NCBI RefSeq assembly: GCF_011758655.1
Contig: NZ_JAAMPA010000001.1
Coordinates: 2,666,001-2,730,000, forward strand
DNA from: Modestobacter marinus
GTDB taxonomy: Bacteria; Actinomycetota; Actinomycetes; Mycobacteriales; Geodermatophilaceae
Direction: 5' to 3'
Length of the DNA: 64,000 bases
Position 1 is the stretch's first letter. Every line of letters begins with the position of its first letter. The position numbers and the translations under genes were made by a program. The notes beneath the pieces were generated by a model. The model worked only from the letters and a program-made list of their open reading frames with translations, did no database searches and was not told the DNA's origin. Shown in pieces: positions 42,007 through 50,700 of this stretch.

Positions 42007-42087
42007 ATGATCATGCCCGGGGTTTGTGCTGCGGCGTCGCTGCGCACCTGTCCCGGGAGACCCTGGCCGGACACTGGAGGCAGCAGC

Positions 42088-43731
42088 ATGGACATCACCG
42101 CGACCGACGAGTGGGCAGCCCTTGCCGAGCACCACCGCGCGGTCGGCGACCGGACGCTGCGCGAGCTGTTCGCCGAGGACCCCGGACGCGGGACCCGGCT
42201 GACCGGCACCGCCGGCGACCTGCACGTCGACCTCGCCAAGCACCGGGTCACCGACGAGACGCTGCAGCTGCTGGTGGCGCTGGCCGAGCGGGCCGGCGTG
42301 CCGGAGCGGATCGCGGCGATGTTCCGCGGCGAGCACATCAACACCACCGAGGACCGCGCCGTCCTGCACGTCGCGCTGCGCGCCCCGGAGTCGGTGCCGC
42401 TCACCGTCGACGGCCAGGACGTCACCGCCGACGTGCACGCCGTGCTGGGCAAGATGCGCACCTTCGCCGACCGGGTGCGATCGGGGGAGTGGACGGGGCA
42501 CACCGGCGAGCGGATCCGGGCCGTCGTGAACATCGGCATCGGTGGCTCCGACCTCGGCCCGGCGATGGCCTACACCGCCCTGCAGGACTCCAGCGACCGC
42601 GGGATCACCGCCCGCTTCGTGTCCAACATCGACCCGACCGACTTCGCCGAGAAGACCCGTGACCTCGACCCGGCGACCACCCTCTTCGTCGTCTGCTCCA
42701 AGACCTTCACCACGCTGGAGACGCTGACCAACGCGACCGTCGCCCGGGACTGGCTGCTGGCCTCGGGTGCCGACGAGTCGGCCGTGGCCAAGCACTTCGT
42801 GGCGGTCTCCACCAACACCGAGGCCGTGGCCGAGTTCGGCATCGACACCGCCAACATGTTCGAGTTCTGGGACTGGGTGGGCGGCCGCTACTCGTTCACC
42901 TCGGCGATCGGGCTCTCGCTGATGGTCGCGATCGGCCCGGACGCCTATGCCGAGATGCTCGCCGGCTTCCACGCCGTCGACGAGCACTTCCGGACCGCGC
43001 CGCTCGCGGAGAACATGCCGTTGGTCCAGGGGCTGCTGAACGTCTGGTACACCGACTTCTTCGGCGCCCAGAGCCACGCCGTCCTGCCCTACAGCCAGTA
43101 CCTGTCCCGGCTGCCGGCCTACCTGCAGCAGCTCACGATGGAGAGCAACGGCAAGTCCGTGCAGGCCGACGGGCAGCCGGTGACGACGGCGACCGGCGAG
43201 GTCTACTGGGGTGAGCCGGGCACCAACGGCCAGCACGCCTTCCACCAGCTGCTGCACCAGGGCACCTCGCTGATCCCGGCCGACTTCATCGGGTTCGGGG
43301 AGCCGAACCACGACATCGGCGAGATGCACGACCTGCTGATGGCCAACATGTTCGCGCAGAGCGCCGCGCTCGCGTTCGGCAAGACCGCGGAGGAGGTCGC
43401 CGCCGACGGCACGCCGGCCGACGTCGTCCCGCACAAGGTGATGCCGGGCAACCGCCCCTCGACCACGATCCTGGCGCCGAAGCTGACCCCAGCCACGCTC
43501 GGGCAGCTGATCGCCTTCTACGAGCACACCGTCTTCACCCAGGGCGCGATCTGGCAGATCGACTCCTTCGACCAGTGGGGGGTCGAGCTGGGCAAGGTGA
43601 TGGCCCGCCAGCTGGCCCCGGCGCTGACCAGTGAGGCCGCGCCGGACATGGAGAGCCCGGAGATCGACGCGGACGCCTCCACCGCCGCCCTCGTCGCGCA
43701 CTACCGCCGGCTGCGAGGCCGCCCGGTCTGA
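42088..43731 (+). CDS. pgi: Glucose-6-phosphate isomerase
   Basis: Interconverts glucose 6-phosphate and fructose 6-phosphate. 547 residues, the long bacterial/eukaryotic form. [43 protein letters not shown], the signature [21 protein letters not shown] with its catalytic Arg/Gly region, [19 protein letters not shown] (catalytic His) and [11 protein letters not shown] (catalytic Lys) are all there. ATG 42088 follows SD CTGGAGGCAGC. Placement after a trehalose importer fits glucose arising from trehalose hydrolysis, but the palindromes between suggest a separate transcript. Confidence 0.97.
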   Translation: MDITATDEWAALAEHHRAVGDRTLRELFAEDPGRGTRLTGTAGDLHVDLAKHRVTDETLQLLVALAERAGVPERIAAMFRGEHINTTEDRAVLHVALRAPESVPLTVDGQDVTADVHAVLGKMRTFADRVRSGEWTGHTGERIRAVVNIGIGGSDLGPAMAYTALQDSSDRGITARFVSNIDPTDFAEKTRDLDPATTLFVVCSKTFTTLETLTNATVARDWLLASGADESAVAKHFVAVSTNTEAVAEFGIDTANMFEFWDWVGGRYSFTSAIGLSLMVAIGPDAYAEMLAGFHAVDEHFRTAPLAENMPLVQGLLNVWYTDFFGAQSHAVLPYSQYLSRLPAYLQQLTMESNGKSVQADGQPVTTATGEVYWGEPGTNGQHAFHQLLHQGTSLIPADFIGFGEPNHDIGEMHDLLMANMFAQSAALAFGKTAEEVAADGTPADVVPHKVMPGNRPSTTILAPKLTPATLGQLIAFYEHTVFTQGAIWQIDSFDQWGVELGKVMARQLAPALTSEAAPDMESPEIDADASTAALVAHYRRLRGRPV

Positions 43732-43775
43732 ACCCGCCCCGCGTCCTCAGCGGTGATCAGGTGACCTGATCACCC

Positions 43776-43813
43776 ACTGTCCCCCCGCACCAGCGTTGGT
43801 GCGGGGGGACAGT
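43776..43813 (+). terminator. Strong terminator after pgi
   Basis: A perfect 17-bp stem (ACTGTCCCCCCGCACCA, 43776-43792, with its complement at 43797-43813) closes on a GCGT loop. A smaller hairpin, GTGATCAGG/CCTGATCAC (43753-43773), lies just before it. The rest of the gap to pspA (43814-43961) shows only the pspA ribosome-binding site. Confidence 0.88.
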
Positions 43814-43961
43814 CGCTGGTGCGGGCGGACGTGCCCGCGGTGTGCCGGAGGGTGTGCGGTGGCTGGCCGGGGGCGACGCCTGGGACGATGATCGGGACAG
43901 CGTCATCCGTGTCGCACCACCTGCCGCCCGGCGGGGCCGGAGCACCGGACCAGGAGGAACC

Positions 43962-44801
43962 ATGCCGAACCCGTTCGTGAAGCTGTGGAAGTACCTGACG
44001 GCCTCGGCCAACGACCAGATCGACCAGCGCGCCGACCCCAAGATCCAGATCCAGCAGGCGATCGAGGCGGAGCAGCAGCGGCACCAGGCCCTGGCCAACC
44101 AGGCCGCCGCGGTGCTGGGCAACCAGCGCCAGCTGGAGATGCGGTTGAGCCGGCAGCTCGGGGAGATCGAGAAGCTGCAGGCTTCCGCCCGGCAGGCGCT
44201 CACCCTCGCCGACCAGACCCGCGCCGCCGGGGACGCCGCCAAGGCCGCCGAGTACGAGCAGGCCGCCCAGGCCTTCGCCACCCAGCTGGTCAGTGGCGAG
44301 CAGGCGGTGGAGGACCTCAAGCGCAGCCACGACGAGGCGCTGCAGGCGGCCGAGCAGGCCAAGGGCGCGGTGGAGCAGAGCCGGATGCGGCTGCAGTCGA
44401 CGCTGGCCGAGCGCACCAAGCTGATGTCGCAGCTCGAGCAGGCCAAGATGCAGGAGCAGGTGTCCGCCTCACTGCGGTCGGTCAACGAGCTGTCCGCACC
44501 CGGCAACACCCCCAACCTCGGTGAGGTGCGGGACAAGATCGAAGCCCGCTACGCCACCGCCCTGGGGCAGGCGGAACTCGCGCAGAACTCGGTCGAGGGC
44601 CGGATGCTCGAGGTCGAGAAGGCGACCATCGACGTCGCCGGTGCCTCCCGGCTGGCCGAGATCCGCGCGTCCATGGGCGGCGGGACCCAGGCCATCAGCG
44701 GCACCCAGGCCGCCGGTGCCATCGAGCAGGGCACCCCGCCGGTGACCGGGCTCGGCGCCGAGACCCCGGCTGCCCAGCCGGCGGAGCGGCCCGAGCAGTA
44801 G
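43962..44801 (+). CDS. pspA: PspA/IM30 family protein
   Basis: Peripheral membrane protein that oligomerises to protect the cytoplasmic membrane under stress. 279 residues, nearly all helical coiled coil: [33 protein letters not shown] (residues 29-60) through [12 protein letters not shown]. The C-terminal 40 residues are Ala/Gly/Pro-rich. The ATG 43962 SD is AGGAGG. It corresponds to the 35-kDa protein Rv2744c of M. tuberculosis, which ClgR activates; here clgR lies 9 kb upstream on the same strand. Confidence 0.93.
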   Translation: MPNPFVKLWKYLTASANDQIDQRADPKIQIQQAIEAEQQRHQALANQAAAVLGNQRQLEMRLSRQLGEIEKLQASARQALTLADQTRAAGDAAKAAEYEQAAQAFATQLVSGEQAVEDLKRSHDEALQAAEQAKGAVEQSRMRLQSTLAERTKLMSQLEQAKMQEQVSASLRSVNELSAPGNTPNLGEVRDKIEARYATALGQAELAQNSVEGRMLEVEKATIDVAGASRLAEIRASMGGGTQAISGTQAAGAIEQGTPPVTGLGAETPAAQPAERPEQ

Positions 44802-44837
44802 GACGCCCGCGTCCTCCTGCCCCCGGAGACGAGTCCT

Positions 44838-44871
44838 GGAGCCCCGTCGTCCCGCTGGACGACGGGGCTCC
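44838..44871. terminator. Bidirectional terminator between pspA and the Nei2 gene
   Basis: GGAGCCCCGTCGTCC (44838-44852) pairs perfectly with GGACGACGGGGCTCC (44857-44871) around CGCT, a 15-bp stem in the 105-base gap between two convergent genes, serving both. Confidence 0.88.
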
Positions 44872-44906
44872 GGCGTCCCCGGGTGCGGGTGGTCAGGTGG
44901 TCGGGG

Positions 44907-45758
44907 TCAGGTGGCGGCGATGGACGCCGGGTGGCCGGGCTCGCCGGTGCGGGCCAGCGGGTCGATCGGACTGCGCGCGGCCTGGCACGCGGGGCACCAG
45001 TAGGTCACCCGCTCCTGGGTGTCCGGACCCTGGTCGCCCAGCAGCACCGCGGTCCGGCAGCGGCGGCAGGGCCGACCTCGGCGGCCGAACACCCAGTGGT
45101 CCTCACCGCGCCGGGTCGAGCCGGTGGTGCTCTGCTCGGGGCGGTCCCGGTTGGCCAGCATCAACGTGCGGGCCCGCTCGACCAGCCCGGGCAGGTCGGG
45201 GACGTCGGCGACGCGGGTCCACGGGTGGGTGCGGGTCATGAACAGCGTCTCGACCTTGTAGAGGTTGCCGATGCCGGCCAGGTTCCGCTGGTCCAGGATG
45301 GCGACGCCGATCTGTTCGTCGGGGTGCGAGCGGAGCCGGCGCAGGGCCTCCTCCAGGTCCCAGTCCGGGCCCAGAACGTCGGGCCCCAGGTGGCCCACCA
45401 GCTCGTCCTCGTCGCTGGTCGGCACGATCCGCAGGTCGTGCAGCCGGTAGCCGACGCAGTCCCACTCGTCGGTGGCCAGGACCGCCCGGATGCTGTGCGC
45501 GGGGCCGCCCTTCCACGGGGTGCCCTTCCGGTAGATGTGCCAGCTGCCGTCCATCCGGTAGTGGCTGCGCAGCGTGCGGCCGTCGGCGAAGCGGGTGAGC
45601 ATGTGCTTGCCGCGGGGGACGACCTCGGTGACGGTGGCGCCAGCGAGGTCGACGGTGGCCAGCTGGGGGACGCGCAGCTCGCCCTTGGTGAGCGTGGCGC
45701 CGGCCAGCGCGGTGTTCATCCGCTGGGCGGCCAGCCAGACTGTGTCTCCCTCGGGCAT
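44907..45758 (-). CDS. nei2: Nei2-type Fpg/Nei family DNA glycosylase, copy 1
   Basis: Base-excision repair glycosylase/AP lyase for oxidised pyrimidines. 283 residues; the mature N-terminus P2-E3 is the nucleophile/acid pair (MPEGDTVWLAA), K51 in PRGKHML, the H2TH loop NLAGIGNLYK (160-168) and a C-terminal zinc finger with C231-C234-C255-C258 (PCRRC...WCPAC). It is about 84% identical to copy 2 just upstream (my count by eye of about 46 differences). In M. tuberculosis Nei2 (Rv3297) is likewise next to lhr. ATG 45758. Confidence 0.93.
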   Translation of the reverse strand: MPEGDTVWLAAQRMNTALAGATLTKGELRVPQLATVDLAGATVTEVVPRGKHMLTRFADGRTLRSHYRMDGSWHIYRKGTPWKGGPAHSIRAVLATDEWDCVGYRLHDLRIVPTSDEDELVGHLGPDVLGPDWDLEEALRRLRSHPDEQIGVAILDQRNLAGIGNLYKVETLFMTRTHPWTRVADVPDLPGLVERARTLMLANRDRPEQSTTGSTRRGEDHWVFGRRGRPCRRCRTAVLLGDQGPDTQERVTYWCPACQAARSPIDPLARTGEPGHPASIAAT

Positions 45759-45924
45759 CCCGCCATGATCCCCGCCCGCGCAGGCCGGCGCCGGGCGTGG
45801 CGGCCGTCTCCTGGGTAGGTCCGTCGCCGGCGCCCGCCCCACGCCGGCGGCCGGCCCGTCCTGCGCCGGGCGTGGTGGCGCCCTCGTGGGCCAGCCGCCA
45901 TCCCGCCCGGTGCGGGCGGGCCGG

Positions 45925-46776
45925 CTACCGGCGGGCCCGGCGCGCCTCGGTCCCGGGCTCCCCGGTCCGCGCGCGTGGGTCGACCGGTGCCGGCGTGGCC
46001 TGGCAGCGCGGGCACCACCAGGTGATCCGCTCCTGCAGGTCGGGGCCCTGGTCGCCGAGCAGGATCGGCGTCCGGCAGCGGCGGCACGGCCGGCCCGTGC
46101 GGCCGGCGACCCAGTGGTCCTGGCCTCGGCGGGTCTCGCCGGTGGTGCTCTGCTCGGGGCGGTCGCGGTTGGCCAGCATCAGCGTGCGAGCCCGCTCGAC
46201 GAGCGCGCGCAGGTCGGGGACGTCGGCGACTCGCGCCCAGGGGTTGACCCCGGTCAGGAAGAGCGACTCGACCTTGTACAGGTTCCCGGGGCCGGCCAGG
46301 TTCCGCTGGTCCAGGATCGCGACGCCGATCTGTTCGTCGGGGTGCGAGCGGAGCCGGCGCAGGGCCTCCTCCAGGTCCCAGTCCGGGCCGAGCACGTCGG
46401 GGCCGAGGTGCCCGACGAGCTCGGACTCCTGGCTGGTGGGGACGACGCGCATGTCGTGCAGCCGGTAGCCGACGCAGTCCCACTCGTCGGTGGCCAGGAC
46501 CGCCCGGATGCTGTGCCCGGGACCGCCCCGCCAGGGTGACCCGGTGCGGTAGATGTGCCAGCTGCCGTCCATCCGGTAGTGCGTGCGCAGCGTGCGGTCG
46601 TCGGCCAGCCGGATGAGCATGTGCTTCCCCCGGGGGACGACCTCGGTGACGGTCGCGCCGGCGAGGTCGAGGGTGGCCAGTTGCGGCACCCGGAGCTCGC
46701 CGCGGCGGAGCGTGGCGCCGGCGAGCGCGGTGTTCATCCGCTGGGCGGCCAGCCAGACGGTGTCTCCCTCGGGCAC
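45925..46776 (-). CDS. nei2: Nei2-type Fpg/Nei family DNA glycosylase, copy 2 with altered H2TH loop
   Basis: 283 residues, same length and layout as copy 1, GTG start 46776. P2, E3, K51 and all four zinc-finger cysteines are kept. The H2TH loop reads NLAGPGNLYK, that is Ile163 replaced by Pro in the otherwise near-invariant GIGN. Sequence changes are spread along the protein and concentrate in residues 174-180 (TGVNPWA instead of TRTHPWT) and the last 25 residues. A 166-base gap separates it from copy 1. It is the product of a fairly recent tandem duplication; whether it is still active is unclear. Confidence 0.92.
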   Translation of the reverse strand: MPEGDTVWLAAQRMNTALAGATLRRGELRVPQLATLDLAGATVTEVVPRGKHMLIRLADDRTLRTHYRMDGSWHIYRTGSPWRGGPGHSIRAVLATDEWDCVGYRLHDMRVVPTSQESELVGHLGPDVLGPDWDLEEALRRLRSHPDEQIGVAILDQRNLAGPGNLYKVESLFLTGVNPWARVADVPDLRALVERARTLMLANRDRPEQSTTGETRRGQDHWVAGRTGRPCRRCRTPILLGDQGPDLQERITWWCPRCQATPAPVDPRARTGEPGTEARRARR

Positions 46777-46943
46777 GTGCCCATGATCCCCGGCGCGGGG
46801 GCCTCCGGCTCCAGGTGCCGCTGCCGGATCTGCCGGCGTCCCGCGCCGATGGCCTACGGTCCGGTGCTCGCTCGTCCGAGTGGCCTCGTGTGAGGGGAGC
46901 GGCAGGCGGGAACAGCCTGGGTTCCTTCAGCGCTGAGGGACCT

Positions 46944-47552
46944 GTGACCGTGTCGACCCGCCTGCGCAGCCTGCCGGAACGCCTGACCGGCACCCTCATG
47001 ACCCGGCAGCCCGCCCCGGCGCAGGAACCGGTCACCGTCACCGTGGCCCGGGTGGTGCGTCCCGAGCAGCAGGACGCGTTCGCGCGCTGGGCCGCCGACG
47101 TGCAGGAGCTGGTGGCGACCTTCCCCGGTCACCTCGGTTCCTCCCTGCTGCGCCCCGGCCCGGGCAGCGACGAGTACCACCTGGTCTACCGCTTCCGGGA
47201 CGACGAGTCCCTCGCCGTCTGGGAGCGCTCGCCGGAGCGGCGCGAAGCGCTGGACCGGGTGCACCAGCTGGTGGAGGACGAGCGGGTGGCCCGGGCCGTG
47301 GGCCTGCAGACATTCTTCGCGGTGCCTCCGCAGCCGGGGCCGGCGTGGCGCAGCTGGCTGCTCACCGTCGCCGTGGTCCTGCTCTTCACCTCGACGTTCC
47401 AGCTCCTCGTCGTGCCCTTCGTCGGCGACTGGCCCTGGCCGGCGCGGCTGCTGCTCTCGGCGGCCTACGTGGTGACGGCGTTGCGGCTGGCCATGCCACG
47501 GGTCAGCCGCTGGCTCGGCCCCTGGCTGCAGGGCTCCCGCCGCCGCCGCTGA
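46944..47552 (+). CDS. ABM-fold protein with two C-terminal membrane helices
   Basis: 202 residues. The N-terminal domain (VTVTVARVVRPEQQDAFARWAADVQELVATFPGHLGSSLLRPG...YHLVYRFRDDESLAVWERS) is an antibiotic-biosynthesis-monooxygenase fold; the C-terminal part has two hydrophobic helices (WLLTVAVVLLFTSTFQLLVVPFV and LLLSAAYVVTALRLAM) and a basic tail. This ABM-plus-TM architecture is found in many bacteria without a known activity. GTG 46944 is chosen over an upstream ATG because a GAGGGACCT SD lies in front. It is divergent from the Nei2 pair and convergent with lhr. Confidence 0.8.
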   Translation: MTVSTRLRSLPERLTGTLMTRQPAPAQEPVTVTVARVVRPEQQDAFARWAADVQELVATFPGHLGSSLLRPGPGSDEYHLVYRFRDDESLAVWERSPERREALDRVHQLVEDERVARAVGLQTFFAVPPQPGPAWRSWLLTVAVVLLFTSTFQLLVVPFVGDWPWPARLLLSAAYVVTALRLAMPRVSRWLGPWLQGSRRRR

Positions 47553-47718
47553 CTCGCAGCGGCCCCACCGGCCGTCCGGTCGCCGGCGCCGGTAGTACGC
47601 CCACCCGCGCCGGTGCGGCCACCCGCGCCGTGCGGGCATGTGCGCGATGCGGCTGACCGCATGAGGCGCGCTCGGCACCGGGCGGCCGCCTGCGCCGAGC
47701 AGCCTGACGGGGAGCCGG

Positions 47719-50700
47719 CTAACTGCGCAGGCGCAAGCCGCGCGGGGTGGCGGCGAAGCCGGCTGCCTGCAGCGCCGCGGTGAGCGGGCCGGACTCGTGC
47801 ACCGACGCTCCGTCCGCCTTCTGCACGATCATCCGGCCCAGCGCCCCCGAGGCGACCGCGCCGGACAGCGCGGTGGCCGCCTCCTTGAGCACGGTCTCCT
47901 CCTCGGTCCAGGACAGCAGCGTCTTCCCGCCGCGTTCGACGTAGAGCACCAGCTCGCCGTCGACCAGCACGACCAGCGCGCCGGCCTTGCGCCCGGCCCG
48001 GTGCCCGGTCTTGCGGCTGCCGGTGCCCTCGCCCAGGTCGACGGCGGGGCCGTCGGCAGCGCTGTCGGCGGAGCTCACCGGCCGCTCCGGCCAGGGGAGG
48101 GCGGCGCCGTAGACGTTCGCCGGGTCGGTGGCGGCGAGCACGACGGGCCCGGCCGGTACGCGGTCCGGGCTGGCGAAGCTGCGCAGCCGGTCGACCGAGC
48201 CCGGGGTGCCGAACTGGGCGGCGCCGAGGGTCTCGACGAAGTAGCCCCGGCGGGCCCGGCCGTTCTCCTCGAACGCCCGCAGCACCGGGTAGACCGCGGA
48301 GAACCCACCGGTCACCTGCTCGGCCTGCACCGCCCCGCGGGTGAGCACGCCGTGCCGTTCCAGCAGCGCCTCGGCCCGCGCGGTGGTGCGCTTGGTGGCG
48401 TTGGCCTCCAGGTCGGGCAGCCGGGACCAGCGCCCGGCCATCGTCGGGGGACCGGTGCGGCTGGGCATCGCCGGCCGACCCAGCCGGGTGCGGCCGTACC
48501 GGCTGCGGTCCAGCCGGGCGCGGGGCGCGGCGGGCTGCCGCTTGTGCGTGCCCCCACCGGACAGCCGGACGCGCAGCGGGGCGAGGGTGTCGTTGGTCAG
48601 CGCGCCGGCCCAGACCAGGTCCCAGACCTCCTCGGCCAGCGCGGTGTCGTCGGTGGCGCCCACCCGGTCGGACAGCGCCCGGAAGAACAGCGCCTGCCCG
48701 CCGGCGAGCTCGTCGAGCAGGAGCTGCCCGACGCCGCCCTCGGTCGCCGCGCCCCCGGGCGGTTCGGGCAGCAGCAGGGGAGCGAGGTCGGCCGGCACCA
48801 GCGTCACCCAGCCGTCGCCGCCGGAGAGCCCGCCCGCCCCCGCCCACAGCACCTCGCCGGCACTGGTCAGCTCGTCGAGCATCGCCGGGGAGTAGCCCTG
48901 CACCCGGGACGGCAGCACCAGCGACTCCAGCGCCGAGGCCGGCACCAGCGCACCCGCCAGCTGCTCGACCACCGCCAGGACGCCGTCGACCCCGCGCATC
49001 CGACCGCCCACCGACTGCCAGGAGGGCGTGAACCGGGCCAGCGTGTCGACCGGGACCGGCTCGACCTCCTGCCGCAGCTTGGCCAGCGAACGCCGCCGGA
49101 TGGAGCGCAGCACCTCGGCGTCGCACCACTCCTGGCCGATGCCGCCCGGCCGGAACTCACCGGTGACCAGGCGGCCGGTGCCGACCAGCCGCTGCACCGT
49201 GGCGGTGACGACGGCGACGCCCAGACCGAGCCGGGCGGCGACCTCCGGTGGGGCGAAGGGGCCGTGGGTGCGGGCGTAGCGACCGATCAGGTCACCGAGC
49301 GGGTCGGCCACCGGCTCGGTGAACACCTCGGGCACCCCGACCGGCAGTGCGGTGCCCAGGGCGTCGCGGAGCCGGCCGGCGTCCTCGATGGCGACGTACC
49401 GCTCCTCCCCGGCGATCCGGACGACCAGGGCCCGCCGGGCGGCGACGAGCTCGGACAGCCAGTCGGCCGGCACGCCGCGGGCCGCGGCCTCGGCCACGGT
49501 CAGGTCGCCGATCCCGCGGAGCAGGTCGCTCGCGCCGTCGGCGTCGCGCGGGTGCCGCTGCTCGGGCAGTCGCTGCAGCTCCGCCTCGACCTCGGCCATC
49601 GCGTCGGCGTCGAGCAGCTCACGCAGCTCGGAGCGGCCCAGCAGCTCGGCCAGCAGCCCGGTGTCCAGGGCGAGTGCCTGGGCGCGGCGCTCGGCCAGCG
49701 GGGCGTCACCTTCGTAGATGAACTGGCCGACGTAGCCGAACAGCAGGGACTGGGCGAACGGCGAGGCCGTCTGCGTCTGCACGTCGACGAGCCGGACCCG
49801 GCGCGCCCGGACGTCGCTCATCAGCTCGACCAGCCCGGGAACGTCGTAGACGTCCTGCAGCACCTCCCGGACCGCCTCCAGGGTGATCGGGAACGAGGAG
49901 AACTCGCTGGCCACCGAGAGGAGCTGGGCCGCGCGCTGCCGCTGCTGCCAGAGCGGGGTGCGCCGGCGGGGGTCGCGGCGCGGGAGCAGCAGGGCGCGGG
50001 CGGCGCACTCCCGGAACCGGCTGGCGAACAGCGCGGAGTTGCCGACCTCGGCGGTGACCTCGCGCTCGACGTCGTCCGGGTCGAGCAGCGCGAGGTCGGC
50101 CTCGGGCGCCTCGCCGGTGGTGTCGGGCAGCCGCAGCACGATGCCGTCGTCGGAGTGCATCGAGGCGACGTCGACGCCGTACCGCTCGCGCAGCCGGGCG
50201 GCCAGCACCAGCGCCCAGGGCGCGTTGACCTGGGCGCCGAAGGGGGAGTGCACGACCAGCCGCCAGTCGCCGAGCTCGTCGCGGAACCGCTCGACCAGCA
50301 GCGTGCGGTCGTCGGGCAGGTGGCCGGTGGCTGCCTTCTGCTCGGCCAGGTAGGCGAACAGGTTGCTCGCGCCCCAGGCGTCCAGCCCGGCGGCGCGGGC
50401 CCGTTCGGTGCCGGCCTCCGGCGTGGCCGAGCCGACCTCGCGCAGGAAGGCGCCGAGCGCCCGGCCCAGCTCCAGGGGGCGGCCCAGGGTGTCGCCGTGC
50501 CAGAACGGCATCTTGCCGGGCTGGCCGGGCGCCGGGCTCACCAGGACCCGGTCGTGGGTGATCTCCTCGATCCGCCACGAGGAGGACCCGAGCAGGAAGA
50601 CGTCGCCCACGCGGGACTCGTAGACCATCTCCTCGTCCAGCTCACCGACCCGGCGACCACCGTTGGCACCGGCACCGGAGACGAGGAAGACGCCGAACAG

